This document shows, one piece after another, positions 6,626-13,263 of a stretch of 14,191 nucleotides of DNA. Within the stretch, counting starts at the first letter, position 1. Each line of letters opens with the position of its first letter. The position numbers and the translations under genes are program-made. Source of the stretch: an uncultured Clostridia bacterium (lineage in GTDB: Bacteria > Bacillota > Clostridia > TANB77 > CAG-508); assembly GCA_949746285.1 (NCBI GenBank), contig CATJZH010000074.1:1-14191 (forward strand), in the 5' to 3' direction. The notes below the pieces were generated by a model. It saw nothing but the letters and a program-made list of their open reading frames with translations. It had not been told where the DNA came from and made no database searches.

Positions 6626-7069
6626 TTATTTTATTCTAAATAATGGTTTACCATATTCTACAGCTTCACCATCTTTTAATAAAACTTCCGCTATTTCTCC
6701 ATCAAATTCTGATTCTATTTCATTCATTAACTTCATTGCTTCAATAATGCAAAGAACATCACCTTTTTTTACTTTTTGACCTATTTGTACATAAGGTTCT
6801 GAATCTGGAGATGGTTTTAAATAAAAGGTTCCAACCATAGGTGCTTTTACTATATTTCCTTCTTCTGTTTCTTTTTCAGTTTCGTTTGATTCATTTTCTA
6901 TATGTTTATTTTCTTTAACTGCCATTGCTGGAATCTCTGATACTTTTACTACTTCTTTTTCTTCTTTTTTCATTTTTATTTTTGTACCATCTGGAAAATC
7001 TATATCAATAGAAGTTAACTTTGAGTTTCCCATATCTTCCATCAATTGTTTTATCTTTTCATATTCCAT
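6626..7069 (-). CDS. accB: Biotin carboxyl carrier protein of acetyl-CoA carboxylase
   Basis: A 147-residue carrier. Residues 1-40 form the N-terminal segment, 45-72 a flexible, acidic Glu/Asn/Lys-rich linker, and 73-147 the biotinyl domain with 'CIIEAMKLMNEIES', where K113 is the biotinylated lysine. The 'thumb' segment (APMVGTFYLKPSPDSEPYVQIGQKV) is present. The modifying enzyme is presumably the biotin ligase encoded in the same operon at 10479-11051. A good ribosome binding site (AAGGAG) precedes the ATG. The gene follows a 140-nt gap with a large hairpin, so translation from fabF is not tightly coupled by distance. Confidence 0.95.
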   Translation of the reverse strand: MEYEKIKQLMEDMGNSKLTSIDIDFPDGTKIKMKKEEKEVVKVSEIPAMAVKENKHIENESNETEKETEEGNIVKAPMVGTFYLKPSPDSEPYVQIGQKVKKGDVLCIIEAMKLMNEIESEFDGEIAEVLLKDGEAVEYGKPLFRIK

Positions 7070-7125
7070 TTTACGTTCTCCTTATTTTTAAAAAACTTAT
7101 TAATATGTTAATACTAATTTGTTAT

Positions 7126-7199
7126 TAATTTTCTAAATATAATTATCTTTTTTGAGCGAGATGTTTTTCGAAAAAATCATAATTATATTTAGAAAATTA
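7126..7199. repeat. Long hairpin in the fabF-accB gap
   Basis: Arms 7126-7146 and 7179-7199 are perfect 21-bp inverted repeats enclosing 32 nt, which themselves hold T6 (7148-7153) and A6 (7171-7176) runs able to extend the stem after a mismatch. It begins 10 bp after the fabF stop in the direction of transcription. The stem is A/T-rich with no T tract after it, so a terminator is unlikely; it could be an mRNA-stabilising or processing hairpin, or a degenerate mobile repeat. It shares no obvious sequence with the other two foldbacks. Confidence 0.75.
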
Positions 7200-7209
7200 T
7201 AAAAATGTT

Positions 7210-8448
7210 TTAATTATTAAATTTTTTCAAAATTATACTTGCATTATGTCCTCCAAAACCTAAAGAATTAGACATTACAATATTTATATCTTTCTTTACA
7301 GGTTCATTTGGAACTATATCTAAATCACATTCTTCATCTTTAACTTTATAATTTAATGTTGGAGGAACAATTCCTTCTTCAATTGCTTTAATAGAAAAAA
7401 TTGCTTCAATTGCTCCTGCTGCTCCTAAAAGATGTCCTGTATTTCCTTTTGTTGAACTCACCATTACATTTTTACTGCTATCTCCTAAAGCTTTCTTTAT
7501 AGCCATAGTTTCATATAAATCATTTAAATGTGTAGATGTTCCATGTGCATTAATGTAATCTATATCTTTTTCTTTTATATCTGCATCTTTAATAGCCCTT
7601 ACCATTGCTCTTGCAGCACCTTCTCCATCTGGGGATGGTGATGTAATATGATAGCTGTCTGATGTAGCTCCATACCCAATAACTTCTGCATAAATTCTAG
7701 CATTTCTTTTTTTGGCATGTTCTAACTCTTCTAAAATTAAAATCGCTGATCCTTCTCCCATTACAAAACCATTTCTTTCTTTATCAAAAGGAATACTAGC
7801 TCTTGTTTTATCTTCTGAATTAGATAATGCTTTCATATTTTCAAAACCTGCAATTCCTATTTCACAAATTGAAGCTTCTGTGCCTCCTGCAATTATTACA
7901 TCTTCTGAACCATATTTTATTGTTTTATATGCTTCTCCTATTGCATGTGTTGATGAAGCACAAGCAGTAACTATTGAAAGTGATTCACCCTTTACTCCTA
8001 AATCAATAGAAATATTACCAGCAGGCATATTAGCAATCGCCATAGGTATAAACATTGGAGAAACTCTATTATGTCCTTTAATACAATTAGTTTCACATTG
8101 TTCTTGAATAGTTTTAAGTCCTCCAATACCAGTACTTACAAAAATCCCTACTCTTTCAAAATCTGTATTTTCTCTTGTTATGCCACTATTATTAAAAGCT
8201 TCTCTAGAAGCTACCAAAGCAAATTGTGAACTTCTATCTAATCTTTTAGCTTGTTTTGATTCAAAATGTTCTGATGGCTCGAAATTTTTAACTTCTCCTG
8301 CCAAATTTGTTTTAAAAGTACTACTATCAAATAAAGTTATATTATCGATTCCACATTTTTTTTGTTTTATATTATCCCAATTTTCTTCTACATTATTTCC
8401 TATAGGGCTAATAGCACCTAATCCTGTTACAACAACTCTTCTCTCCAT
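7210..8448 (-). CDS. fabF: 3-oxoacyl-ACP synthase II FabF
   Basis: A 412-residue condensing enzyme that elongates acyl-ACP with malonyl-ACP. The Cys-His-His triad is C163 in 'VTACASSTHAIGEA', H302 in 'INAHGTSTHLND' and H339 in 'STKGNTGHLLGAAG', with K334 also conserved. The C-terminal 'SNSLGFGGHNASI' is typical. The length is normal. It is the only condensing enzyme in the window; the initiating synthase FabH must be encoded elsewhere. Ribosome binding site AAAGGAGAT lies 3-4 nt before the ATG, and the arm of the 314-bp foldback begins about 8 nt upstream of it. Confidence 0.97.
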   Translation of the reverse strand: MERRVVVTGLGAISPIGNNVEENWDNIKQKKCGIDNITLFDSSTFKTNLAGEVKNFEPSEHFESKQAKRLDRSSQFALVASREAFNNSGITRENTDFERVGIFVSTGIGGLKTIQEQCETNCIKGHNRVSPMFIPMAIANMPAGNISIDLGVKGESLSIVTACASSTHAIGEAYKTIKYGSEDVIIAGGTEASICEIGIAGFENMKALSNSEDKTRASIPFDKERNGFVMGEGSAILILEELEHAKKRNARIYAEVIGYGATSDSYHITSPSPDGEGAARAMVRAIKDADIKEKDIDYINAHGTSTHLNDLYETMAIKKALGDSSKNVMVSSTKGNTGHLLGAAGAIEAIFSIKAIEEGIVPPTLNYKVKDEECDLDIVPNEPVKKDINIVMSNSLGFGGHNASIILKKFNN

Positions 8449-8467
8449 TTTAATCTCCTTTCTTTGT

Positions 8468-8781
8468 CCCTTTGGGGACGTTTGTTAATGGACATTTTTG
8501 TCCTATTGGGGACACTTGTTATTTTTAACATTATCTTAAATATATAATAAAATTTAGAAAAAAATCGAATACACCCTAATCTTGAGATTAAAATTGTATT
8601 TTTAAAACCAGAGGTAATCTCTTTTTTTATCTAGAACACTGTGTTTTGAAAATATTACAATTTATCGAAAGCGCAGTATTGCCAAGATTTTGGATAAATT
8701 TTATTATATATTTAAGATTTTATAAAATAACATATGTATAAAAGTGGACAAAAATGTCCATTAACAAACGTCCCCAAAGGG
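8468..8781. repeat. 314-bp foldback (MITE/REP-like) element in the fabG-fabF gap
   Basis: Perfect 36-bp inverted repeats at 8468-8503 and 8746-8781 bound the element. A second perfect 24-bp pair is nested at 8533-8556 and 8695-8718, and weaker pairing continues inward, so most of it can fold as one long stem. Each terminal arm contains a small palindrome (GGACA-N4-TGTCC), and near the left end lie GTCCC-N4-GGGAC (8466-8479) and GTCC-N6-GGAC (8500-8513), like REP units. It abuts the fabG stop codon (8782-8784). I see no target-site duplication and no coding region. It accounts for nearly all of the 333-bp gap 8449-8781, which holds no acpP or other gene. Confidence 0.85.
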
Positions 8782-9516
8782 TCATATTAACATTCCTCCA
8801 TCTACATTTATAACTTGACCTGTAATATATGAACTATCTTCTGAGGCTAAAAATTTTACGACTTTTGAAATATCTTCTGGTTTTCCCATCCTTTTTAATG
8901 GTATGCTTTTAGCTATTTCTTCTTTTACTTCATCTTTTAAAATATTTGTCATATCACTTTCAATAAATCCAGGAGCTACTGCATTTACTAATATATTTCT
9001 TGATGATACTTCTTTGGCTAAACTCTTAGTAAAACCTATTATTCCTGCTTTTGATGCTGAATAATTTGTTTGACCCGCATTTCCGGATACCCCAACTACT
9101 GATGAAATATTTATTATTCTTCCTGAACGAGCTTTCATCATATATGATATTACATTTTTTGTTACATTAAATGTACCAACTAAATTTACATCTATTACTT
9201 GTGTAAAATCTTCTTTACTCATTCTTGCAAGTAACATATCTTTTGTAATACCTGCGTTATTTACTAATACATCAATTTTTTCAAATTTCTCTATAGCTTC
9301 GTTTACAAAATTTTTACAGTCATCAAAAATTGAAACATCCCCTTTTACTGCTAAACATTCTACTCCACTATTTTCTATTTCTTTTATTAAACTTTCTAAT
9401 TCTTCATTTTCCTTTCTATAATTAAGAACTATATTATAGCCTTCTTTTGAAAGTGTTAATGCTATTTGTTTTCCTATACCTCTTGTGGCACCTGTTATTA
9501 ACGCAACTTTATTCAT
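8782..9516 (-). CDS. fabG: 3-oxoacyl-ACP reductase FabG
   Basis: A 244-residue short-chain dehydrogenase that reduces 3-oxoacyl-ACP with NADPH. The cofactor motif 'TGATRGIG' (8-15), 'NNAG' (86-89), N111, and the catalytic S139, Y152 and K156 ('NISSVVGVSGNAGQTNYSASKAG') are all present. The C-terminal 'YITGQVINVDGGM' is the family ending. The length is normal. It starts 24 nt after fabD with ribosome binding site AAAGGAGA. The stop codon directly touches the terminal repeat of the 314-bp foldback. Position between fabD and fabF supports FabG rather than another dehydrogenase. Confidence 0.96.
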   Translation of the reverse strand: MNKVALITGATRGIGKQIALTLSKEGYNIVLNYRKENEELESLIKEIENSGVECLAVKGDVSIFDDCKNFVNEAIEKFEKIDVLVNNAGITKDMLLARMSKEDFTQVIDVNLVGTFNVTKNVISYMMKARSGRIINISSVVGVSGNAGQTNYSASKAGIIGFTKSLAKEVSSRNILVNAVAPGFIESDMTNILKDEVKEEIAKSIPLKRMGKPEDISKVVKFLASEDSSYITGQVINVDGGMLI

Positions 9517-9540
9517 TTATTTTCTCCTTTATATAAAATT

Positions 9541-10479
9541 TTACATTCCTTTTATAAATCTTACAGTATTTTCAAAACTTTCTACGTTATTTATATTTAA
9601 AATATTTATTTCCTTGTCTGCTTCTATTCTTTTTACAAATCCAGATAATGCTTTTCCTGGTCCAATTTCTATAAAAGTATCTATTCCATCTTCTATCATC
9701 TTTTCAAGACAATTTGAAAATTTAACTGGACTTATAATGTGCTTAGCCAAAATATCTTTTATATCATCACTTAAAGTATATAATGTACCATCTAAGTTTT
9801 TTACAACTTTTGTTTCAAATTCATTTATCTTTAAATCTTCTAAATCTTTTCTTAATGCATTTGAAGCCTCAATTAATTTTTCTGTATGAAATGGTCCAGA
9901 TGTATTTAATATTCTTACTTTTTTTGCACCTAACTCTTTAGCAATACTTTCTACTTGATTAATACCTTCTTTATCTCCTGAAATTACTATTTGCCCAGGA
10001 CAATTGAAATTAACTGGTACAGCAAATCCATTTGTAACTTTACTACATACTTTATAAACATCTTCTTCTGTCATTCCTAAAATTGCTGCCATTAGCCATT
10101 CACCAGAAGGTGCTAGATTTTGCATATATTCTCCTCTATTTTTTACTAGTTTTACACCTTCTTCAAAAGTAATTCCTTTACTATAAATTAAAGCTGAATA
10201 TTCTCCTAGGCTTAATCCACTTGACATTTCTGCTTTTATATTTTCTTTTTCTAATAATTTAAGTATTGCTAGGCTCATTGTTAAAATACAAATCTGTGTA
10301 TTTTTAGTTTGATTTAGTTCATCTTCGTTTCCTTCAAAACTAATCTTTGCTACATCAATTCCTGTAATCTTTTTAACAATATCATATATACTTCTTGCCT
10401 CTTCATATTTTTCATACAAATCTTTTCCCATTCCTACTACTTGTGAACCTTGACCTGGAAACAAAAATCCTATTTTCAT
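9541..10479 (-). CDS. fabD: Malonyl-CoA:ACP transacylase FabD
   Basis: A 312-residue transacylase that loads malonate from CoA onto ACP. 'FPGQGSQVVGMG' (7-18), the nucleophile S90 in 'GLSLGEYSAL', the Arg of 'VKNRGEYMQ' (R115) and H198 in 'NTSGPFHTEKL' form the expected active site. The C-terminal 'IEIGPGKALSGFVKRI' is typical. The length is normal. Its ATG overlaps the stop of the biotin-ligase gene by one base (TAATG), with ribosome binding site AGGTGA in the end of that gene, so the two are translationally coupled. Confidence 0.96.
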   Translation of the reverse strand: MKIGFLFPGQGSQVVGMGKDLYEKYEEARSIYDIVKKITGIDVAKISFEGNEDELNQTKNTQICILTMSLAILKLLEKENIKAEMSSGLSLGEYSALIYSKGITFEEGVKLVKNRGEYMQNLAPSGEWLMAAILGMTEEDVYKVCSKVTNGFAVPVNFNCPGQIVISGDKEGINQVESIAKELGAKKVRILNTSGPFHTEKLIEASNALRKDLEDLKINEFETKVVKNLDGTLYTLSDDIKDILAKHIISPVKFSNCLEKMIEDGIDTFIEIGPGKALSGFVKRIEADKEINILNINNVESFENTVRFIKGM

Positions 10480-11051
10480 TATTTTTCACCTATCCTTTTA
10501 ATAATTTTTTTCTCAAACAAATTACAAAATTCATTTATTACATCATCATTATTTATATTAATTCCAAATTCTTTTTTTATTGATGAAGCAATACTTTCTA
10601 TATCTTTTGAAAAATATCTTTTGTTAGTATTTAATCCTATTCCTATAACTATGTATTTTACTAATTCTCCATTTAACTTTGTTTGACAAAGTATTCCTCC
10701 AATTTTTTTATTATTATAAACAATATCATTTGGCTGTTTTATTTGTAATTTAATATTATACAGTTTTTTTAGAACTTCTAAAATTGTTTCTGCTACTTCA
10801 ATAGTTATCCCATCTAATTCTATCACTTTACAATTTGTCTTTATAAAAAATGAAAAAGCAATATTATTTTCTTCATCAGTATGCCATATTCTACCATGTG
10901 TTCCTATTCCATTTGTTTGAATATCTGCACTAATAATTGTTCCACTTGAAATATTATTTTTTTCAATTCTTCTCCAAATTTCTGCTTGTGTAGAATCAAT
11001 TTTATTAAATTTATAAAATTCTTTTCCTAAAAATTTTGTATTTAAACTCAT
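10479..11051 (-). CDS. birA: Biotin-[acetyl-CoA-carboxylase] ligase, catalytic domain only
   Basis: A 190-residue biotin-protein ligase that would activate biotin to biotinyl-AMP and attach it to AccB K113. Evidence: 'KIDSTQAE' (17-24), the biotin loop 'QTNGIGTHGRIW' (45-56), 'KQPNDIVYNNKKIGGILCQ' (105-123, with catalytic-type K105) and 'IGIGLNTN' (136-143). There is no N-terminal helix-turn-helix, so it should not act as a repressor, and the protein ends soon after the catalytic domain, without a clear C-terminal SH3-like domain. The biotin loop departs from the GRGRxGRxW consensus, with Thr where E. coli has R118. It overlaps the upstream ligase gene by 4 nt (ATGA) and fabD by 1 nt. Confidence 0.88.
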   Translation of the reverse strand: MSLNTKFLGKEFYKFNKIDSTQAEIWRRIEKNNISSGTIISADIQTNGIGTHGRIWHTDEENNIAFSFFIKTNCKVIELDGITIEVAETILEVLKKLYNIKLQIKQPNDIVYNNKKIGGILCQTKLNGELVKYIVIGIGLNTNKRYFSKDIESIASSIKKEFGININNDDVINEFCNLFEKKIIKRIGEK

Positions 11052-12766
11052 TTTAAACCTTTTTCAATTACCTCTAAATTTTTCTCTCTTTTTATTTTAT
11101 TTGTTGTTGTTTTTATAAGAGGTTCTTTAGTTAAAATTAATCCTCTAATTGCTTTGTATTTTGGCATAGAAGCATTTATTTCTTTTATTCGTTCATTTAT
11201 TGCTTTGTAAATATTAGCTTCACCTTTTACTTTATATACATTTTCAGCAATTTCTTCATTATAAACTACTTTAACAAATATTTTAATATCATTTTTATCT
11301 TCTGACATTTGATTTCCAAAAATAAATGATTCCTCAACTCCTTCAATTCTGTTTACAAGATTTTCCATTTCTTCTGGGAAAATATTTTTTCCATTTTTTA
11401 GAACTATTACACTTTTCTTTCTTCCACAAATAAAAATATATCCTTCCTCATCTATTCTTGCTAAATCTCCGGTATAAAACCATCCATCTACAATTGCATC
11501 TTTAGTTGCTTTTTTATTTTCATAATATTCAAGCATTATACTAGGTCCTTTTACAATTAGTTCTCCCATTCCTGTTTTATCAATATTAACTAATCTAGTT
11601 TCAACACTTGGAACTGTTTTTCCTATTGAACCAACTTTGTAATACTTTTTATTTCCTATTGCTACAACTGGAGAAGTTTCAGTTAATCCATATCCTTGAA
11701 CTAAATTTAATCCTAAGAGTCTAAATTTATTTTCTATTTCTCTATCTAAACTAGCTGCTCCACTAATCATTATTTTTACATTTCCACCTAACATATTATG
11801 TATTTCTTTAAAAGCTTTTTTTCTTTCTTCCATAGAAGCATTTTTATATTTCTCTTCTTTTTCTAAAATTTCATTTAATTTTCCATTTTTCTCTATTTGT
11901 TTTCTAATTATCTTAAAAATTCTTTCATAAATTGCTGGTACAGAAGCCATAACAGATACTTTATATTCTTTCATATTTTCTACAATATGTCTTATTCCAT
12001 CACAAAATACTGTTTGAGCTCCAGAATATAAAGAAAATAAAAAGCCAACTGTACATTCAAAAACATGATGTAGTGGTAGAAAAGATAAAAATATATCATC
12101 ACAATTTACATCTAAAACAGAAGCTATATCCATTAAATTTGAACATATATTTTTATGTGATAAAGCTACTATCTTTGATGCTGATGTTGTACCAGATGTA
12201 AATAACATTATACTCATTGACGTATTATCTATCTTTGCATTTATAAATTCGTTATTTCCTTTTTCTATTAATTTCTTTCCTTTTTTTATTAATTCTAATT
12301 CTGAATAAATTCCTTCTTTGTGTTCTTGCAAATCCATTGATATTAGATGTTTTAATTTTCCTATACCTTCGCATTTTATTGCTTTTAATACTGTTTCATA
12401 TTTTTTAGAAAAGAAAATCGCTTCAACACCAGAACGTTCTATAAGTGTTCTTAATTCATTCTCAGGTAATGATTTATCTAGTGGGACTACTATTCCTGTT
12501 CCACATACTATTGACAAATAAGCAATTTCCCACTCATATCTATTTTCACCTATTACAGCTATTTTTTTATTTTTTAATCCCATATCTATTAAAGATGTAC
12601 CCAAACTATTTATCATTTCTCTTACGTGTTTGTGAGAAATATTTTTATATGTGCCATCTTCTTTTTTTATTTTGTATGCTATTTTATCAGCATATTTTTC
12701 ACCAGATTTTTTTAGCATATCCTTCAAATCTGTTATTTCTAAGTATTCATATAATCTACTACTCAT
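11048..12766 (-). CDS. AMP-forming acyl-CoA/acyl-ACP synthetase (FadD-like)
   Basis: A 572-residue ANL-superfamily adenylating enzyme that activates a carboxylic acid, most likely a long-chain fatty acid, to acyl-AMP and then to a thioester of CoA or ACP. Core motifs: phosphate loop 'FTSGTTSASKIVALSHKN' (189-206), 'GYGLTETSP' (358-366), 'GWFYTGDLARIDEEGY' (428-443), 'GRKKSVIVLKNGKNIFPEEME' (448-468) and the C-terminal catalytic lysine K557 in 'TTTNKIKREK'. The phosphate loop lacks the usual G-x-P-K-G ending. As first gene of the FAS operon it may feed exogenous or recycled fatty acids into the same ACP pool. The specificity and acceptor (CoA or ACP) cannot be read. Ribosome binding site GTAGGAGAG. 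Confidence 0.88.
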   Translation of the reverse strand: MSSRLYEYLEITDLKDMLKKSGEKYADKIAYKIKKEDGTYKNISHKHVREMINSLGTSLIDMGLKNKKIAVIGENRYEWEIAYLSIVCGTGIVVPLDKSLPENELRTLIERSGVEAIFFSKKYETVLKAIKCEGIGKLKHLISMDLQEHKEGIYSELELIKKGKKLIEKGNNEFINAKIDNTSMSIMLFTSGTTSASKIVALSHKNICSNLMDIASVLDVNCDDIFLSFLPLHHVFECTVGFLFSLYSGAQTVFCDGIRHIVENMKEYKVSVMASVPAIYERIFKIIRKQIEKNGKLNEILEKEEKYKNASMEERKKAFKEIHNMLGGNVKIMISGAASLDREIENKFRLLGLNLVQGYGLTETSPVVAIGNKKYYKVGSIGKTVPSVETRLVNIDKTGMGELIVKGPSIMLEYYENKKATKDAIVDGWFYTGDLARIDEEGYIFICGRKKSVIVLKNGKNIFPEEMENLVNRIEGVEESFIFGNQMSEDKNDIKIFVKVVYNEEIAENVYKVKGEANIYKAINERIKEINASMPKYKAIRGLILTKEPLIKTTTNKIKREKNLEVIEKGLK

Positions 12767-12816
12767 ATCTCTCTCCTACTATATATTTATATCATATTTA
12801 TATTTTTTTATCTTTA

Positions 12817-12832
12817 TACTGGGAGGTCAGTA
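12817..12832 (-). promoter_or_regulatory. Leader hairpin exposing an anti-Shine-Dalgarno-like loop
   Basis: In the presumed leader of the FAS operon, TACTG (12832-12828) and CAGTA (12821-12817) enclose the 6-nt loop ACCTCC on the minus strand. The loop matches the 16S anti-Shine-Dalgarno core and could pair with the GGAG of the first gene's ribosome binding site about 40 nt downstream. The stem is only 5 bp, so this is a suggestion. Confidence 0.3.
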
Positions 12833-12851
12833 CAAAAAACTTTTGTTCTAA

Positions 12852-12881
12852 ATCTTATCCATTATCCGTAAAATTTTACAA
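12852..12881 (-). promoter_or_regulatory. Candidate promoter of the fatty-acid operon
   Basis: On the minus strand TTGTAA (12881-12876) and TAAGAT (12857-12852) are 18 bp apart. The -10 is a moderate match, but nothing better stands out in the 199-bp divergent region. Transcription would begin near 12845, giving a leader of about 80 nt. The -35 coincides with the -35 of the opposing promoter, so the two could compete. Confidence 0.35.
12868..12879. promoter_or_regulatory. 12-bp perfect palindrome in the divergent promoter region
   Basis: GTAAAATTTTAC is self-complementary and overlaps the -35 elements of both divergent promoters, the position expected for an operator. It does not match the FapR or FabT sites I know. 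A/T-rich palindromes also arise by chance in DNA like this. Confidence 0.4.
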
Positions 12882-12903
12882 CATTATGTAAATGTGCTAT
12901 AAT
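12875..12903 (+). promoter_or_regulatory. Strong extended -10 promoter of the plus-strand island
   Basis: TTTACA (12875-12880), a 17-bp spacer and a perfect TATAAT (12898-12903) preceded by TGC (extended -10). Transcription should start near 12910. The leader carries a GC-rich hairpin, GGGCT-CTT-AGCCC (12938-12950), just before the ribosome binding site GAGGAG of the 69-residue gene. Confidence 0.8.
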
Positions 12904-12965
12904 GTATTTATATGAAATAAAAATATATTAAGCAAACGGGCTCTTAGCCCAGAGAGGAGACAATT

Positions 12966-13175
12966 ATGAGAGATACGTTTGATATTCGGAAAGAGTTAGT
13001 AAAACTCAATCCAGGAAGTCACCTTGAATCTGGTAAAAATGAATGGATTTTATATGTCCATGATACCAAGATCAATCTACCCAAAGATGATAGCTGTGCG
13101 TTATTGGGCGATACCATTTACGATTCAGAAATTGAAATTAAACTTTGTCGTCTGATACGTGAACCTATTATCTGA
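12966..13175 (+). CDS. Unrecognised 69-residue protein of the plus-strand island
   Basis: A small soluble protein with mixed charge, no signal peptide or membrane segment, and two cysteines (C44 and C60) without a metal-binding spacing. Predicted character is mostly beta ('EWILYVHDTKINL', 'EIEIKLCRLI'). I do not recognise a family. It is probably real: strong promoter, leader hairpin, ribosome binding site AGGAG at 6 nt from the ATG, and a terminator right after the stop. Base composition is about 35% G+C by my count, visibly above the neighbouring fatty-acid genes, and it uses codons such as CGG, CGT, CTG and CCC that they largely avoid, suggesting transfer from elsewhere. The next gene is a sigma-like protein on the same transcript direction. 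Confidence 0.6.
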   Translation: MRDTFDIRKELVKLNPGSHLESGKNEWILYVHDTKINLPKDDSCALLGDTIYDSEIEIKLCRLIREPII

Positions 13176-13183
13176 TGCAAAAA

Positions 13184-13216
13184 AAAAACGGTGGGATTAG
13201 GTTTCCCGCTGTTTTT
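13184..13216 (+). terminator. Intrinsic terminator between the two island genes
   Basis: A stem of 10 bp with two G-U pairs (13187-13196 with 13204-13213), extended by three A-T pairs, a 7-nt loop and a following T run. It starts 8 nt after the stop codon of the 69-residue gene. Because the 47 nt before the next gene show no promoter, it may act as an attenuator controlling read-through. Confidence 0.75.
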
Positions 13217-13263
13217 CAGGTAAATGAATTAGCAACTTGCAAACAAGATTCAAAGGAGATTAT

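Noticed and set aside
8613..8630. Short hairpin with T run (AGAG-GTAAT-CTCT then T) as a terminator inside the foldback
   Set aside because: A 4-bp stem on the plus strand with no plus-strand gene before it; too weak to call.
8449..8781. Possible missed acpP (acyl carrier protein) gene between fabG and fabF
   Set aside because: No frame on either strand gives the D-S-L phosphopantetheine motif or an open frame of about 75 codons; the gap is taken up by the foldback element.
3844..8781. CRISPR-like array from the repeated GTCC/GGAC units
   Set aside because: The units are few, dispersed at two loci, inverted rather than direct, and there are no regular spacers or cas genes.
8462..8787. Target-site duplication flanking the 314-bp element
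   Set aside because: The bases outside the two arms do not match over 3 or more positions, so I cannot support a duplication.
12445..12891. Plus-strand open frame of 148 codons running into the divergent promoter region
   Set aside because: Mostly antisense to the acyl ligase, low-complexity Phe/Tyr/Leu content, and it crosses the regulatory region without a ribosome binding site.
13179..13188. Run of ten A as a frameshift site joining the 69-residue protein to the next gene
   Set aside because: The run follows the stop codon and forms part of the terminator stem; no continuous product results.
13237..13263. TTG start that would lengthen the sigma-like protein by 9 residues
   Set aside because: The strong AAAGGAGAT lies downstream of it and is well placed for the ATG at 13264.
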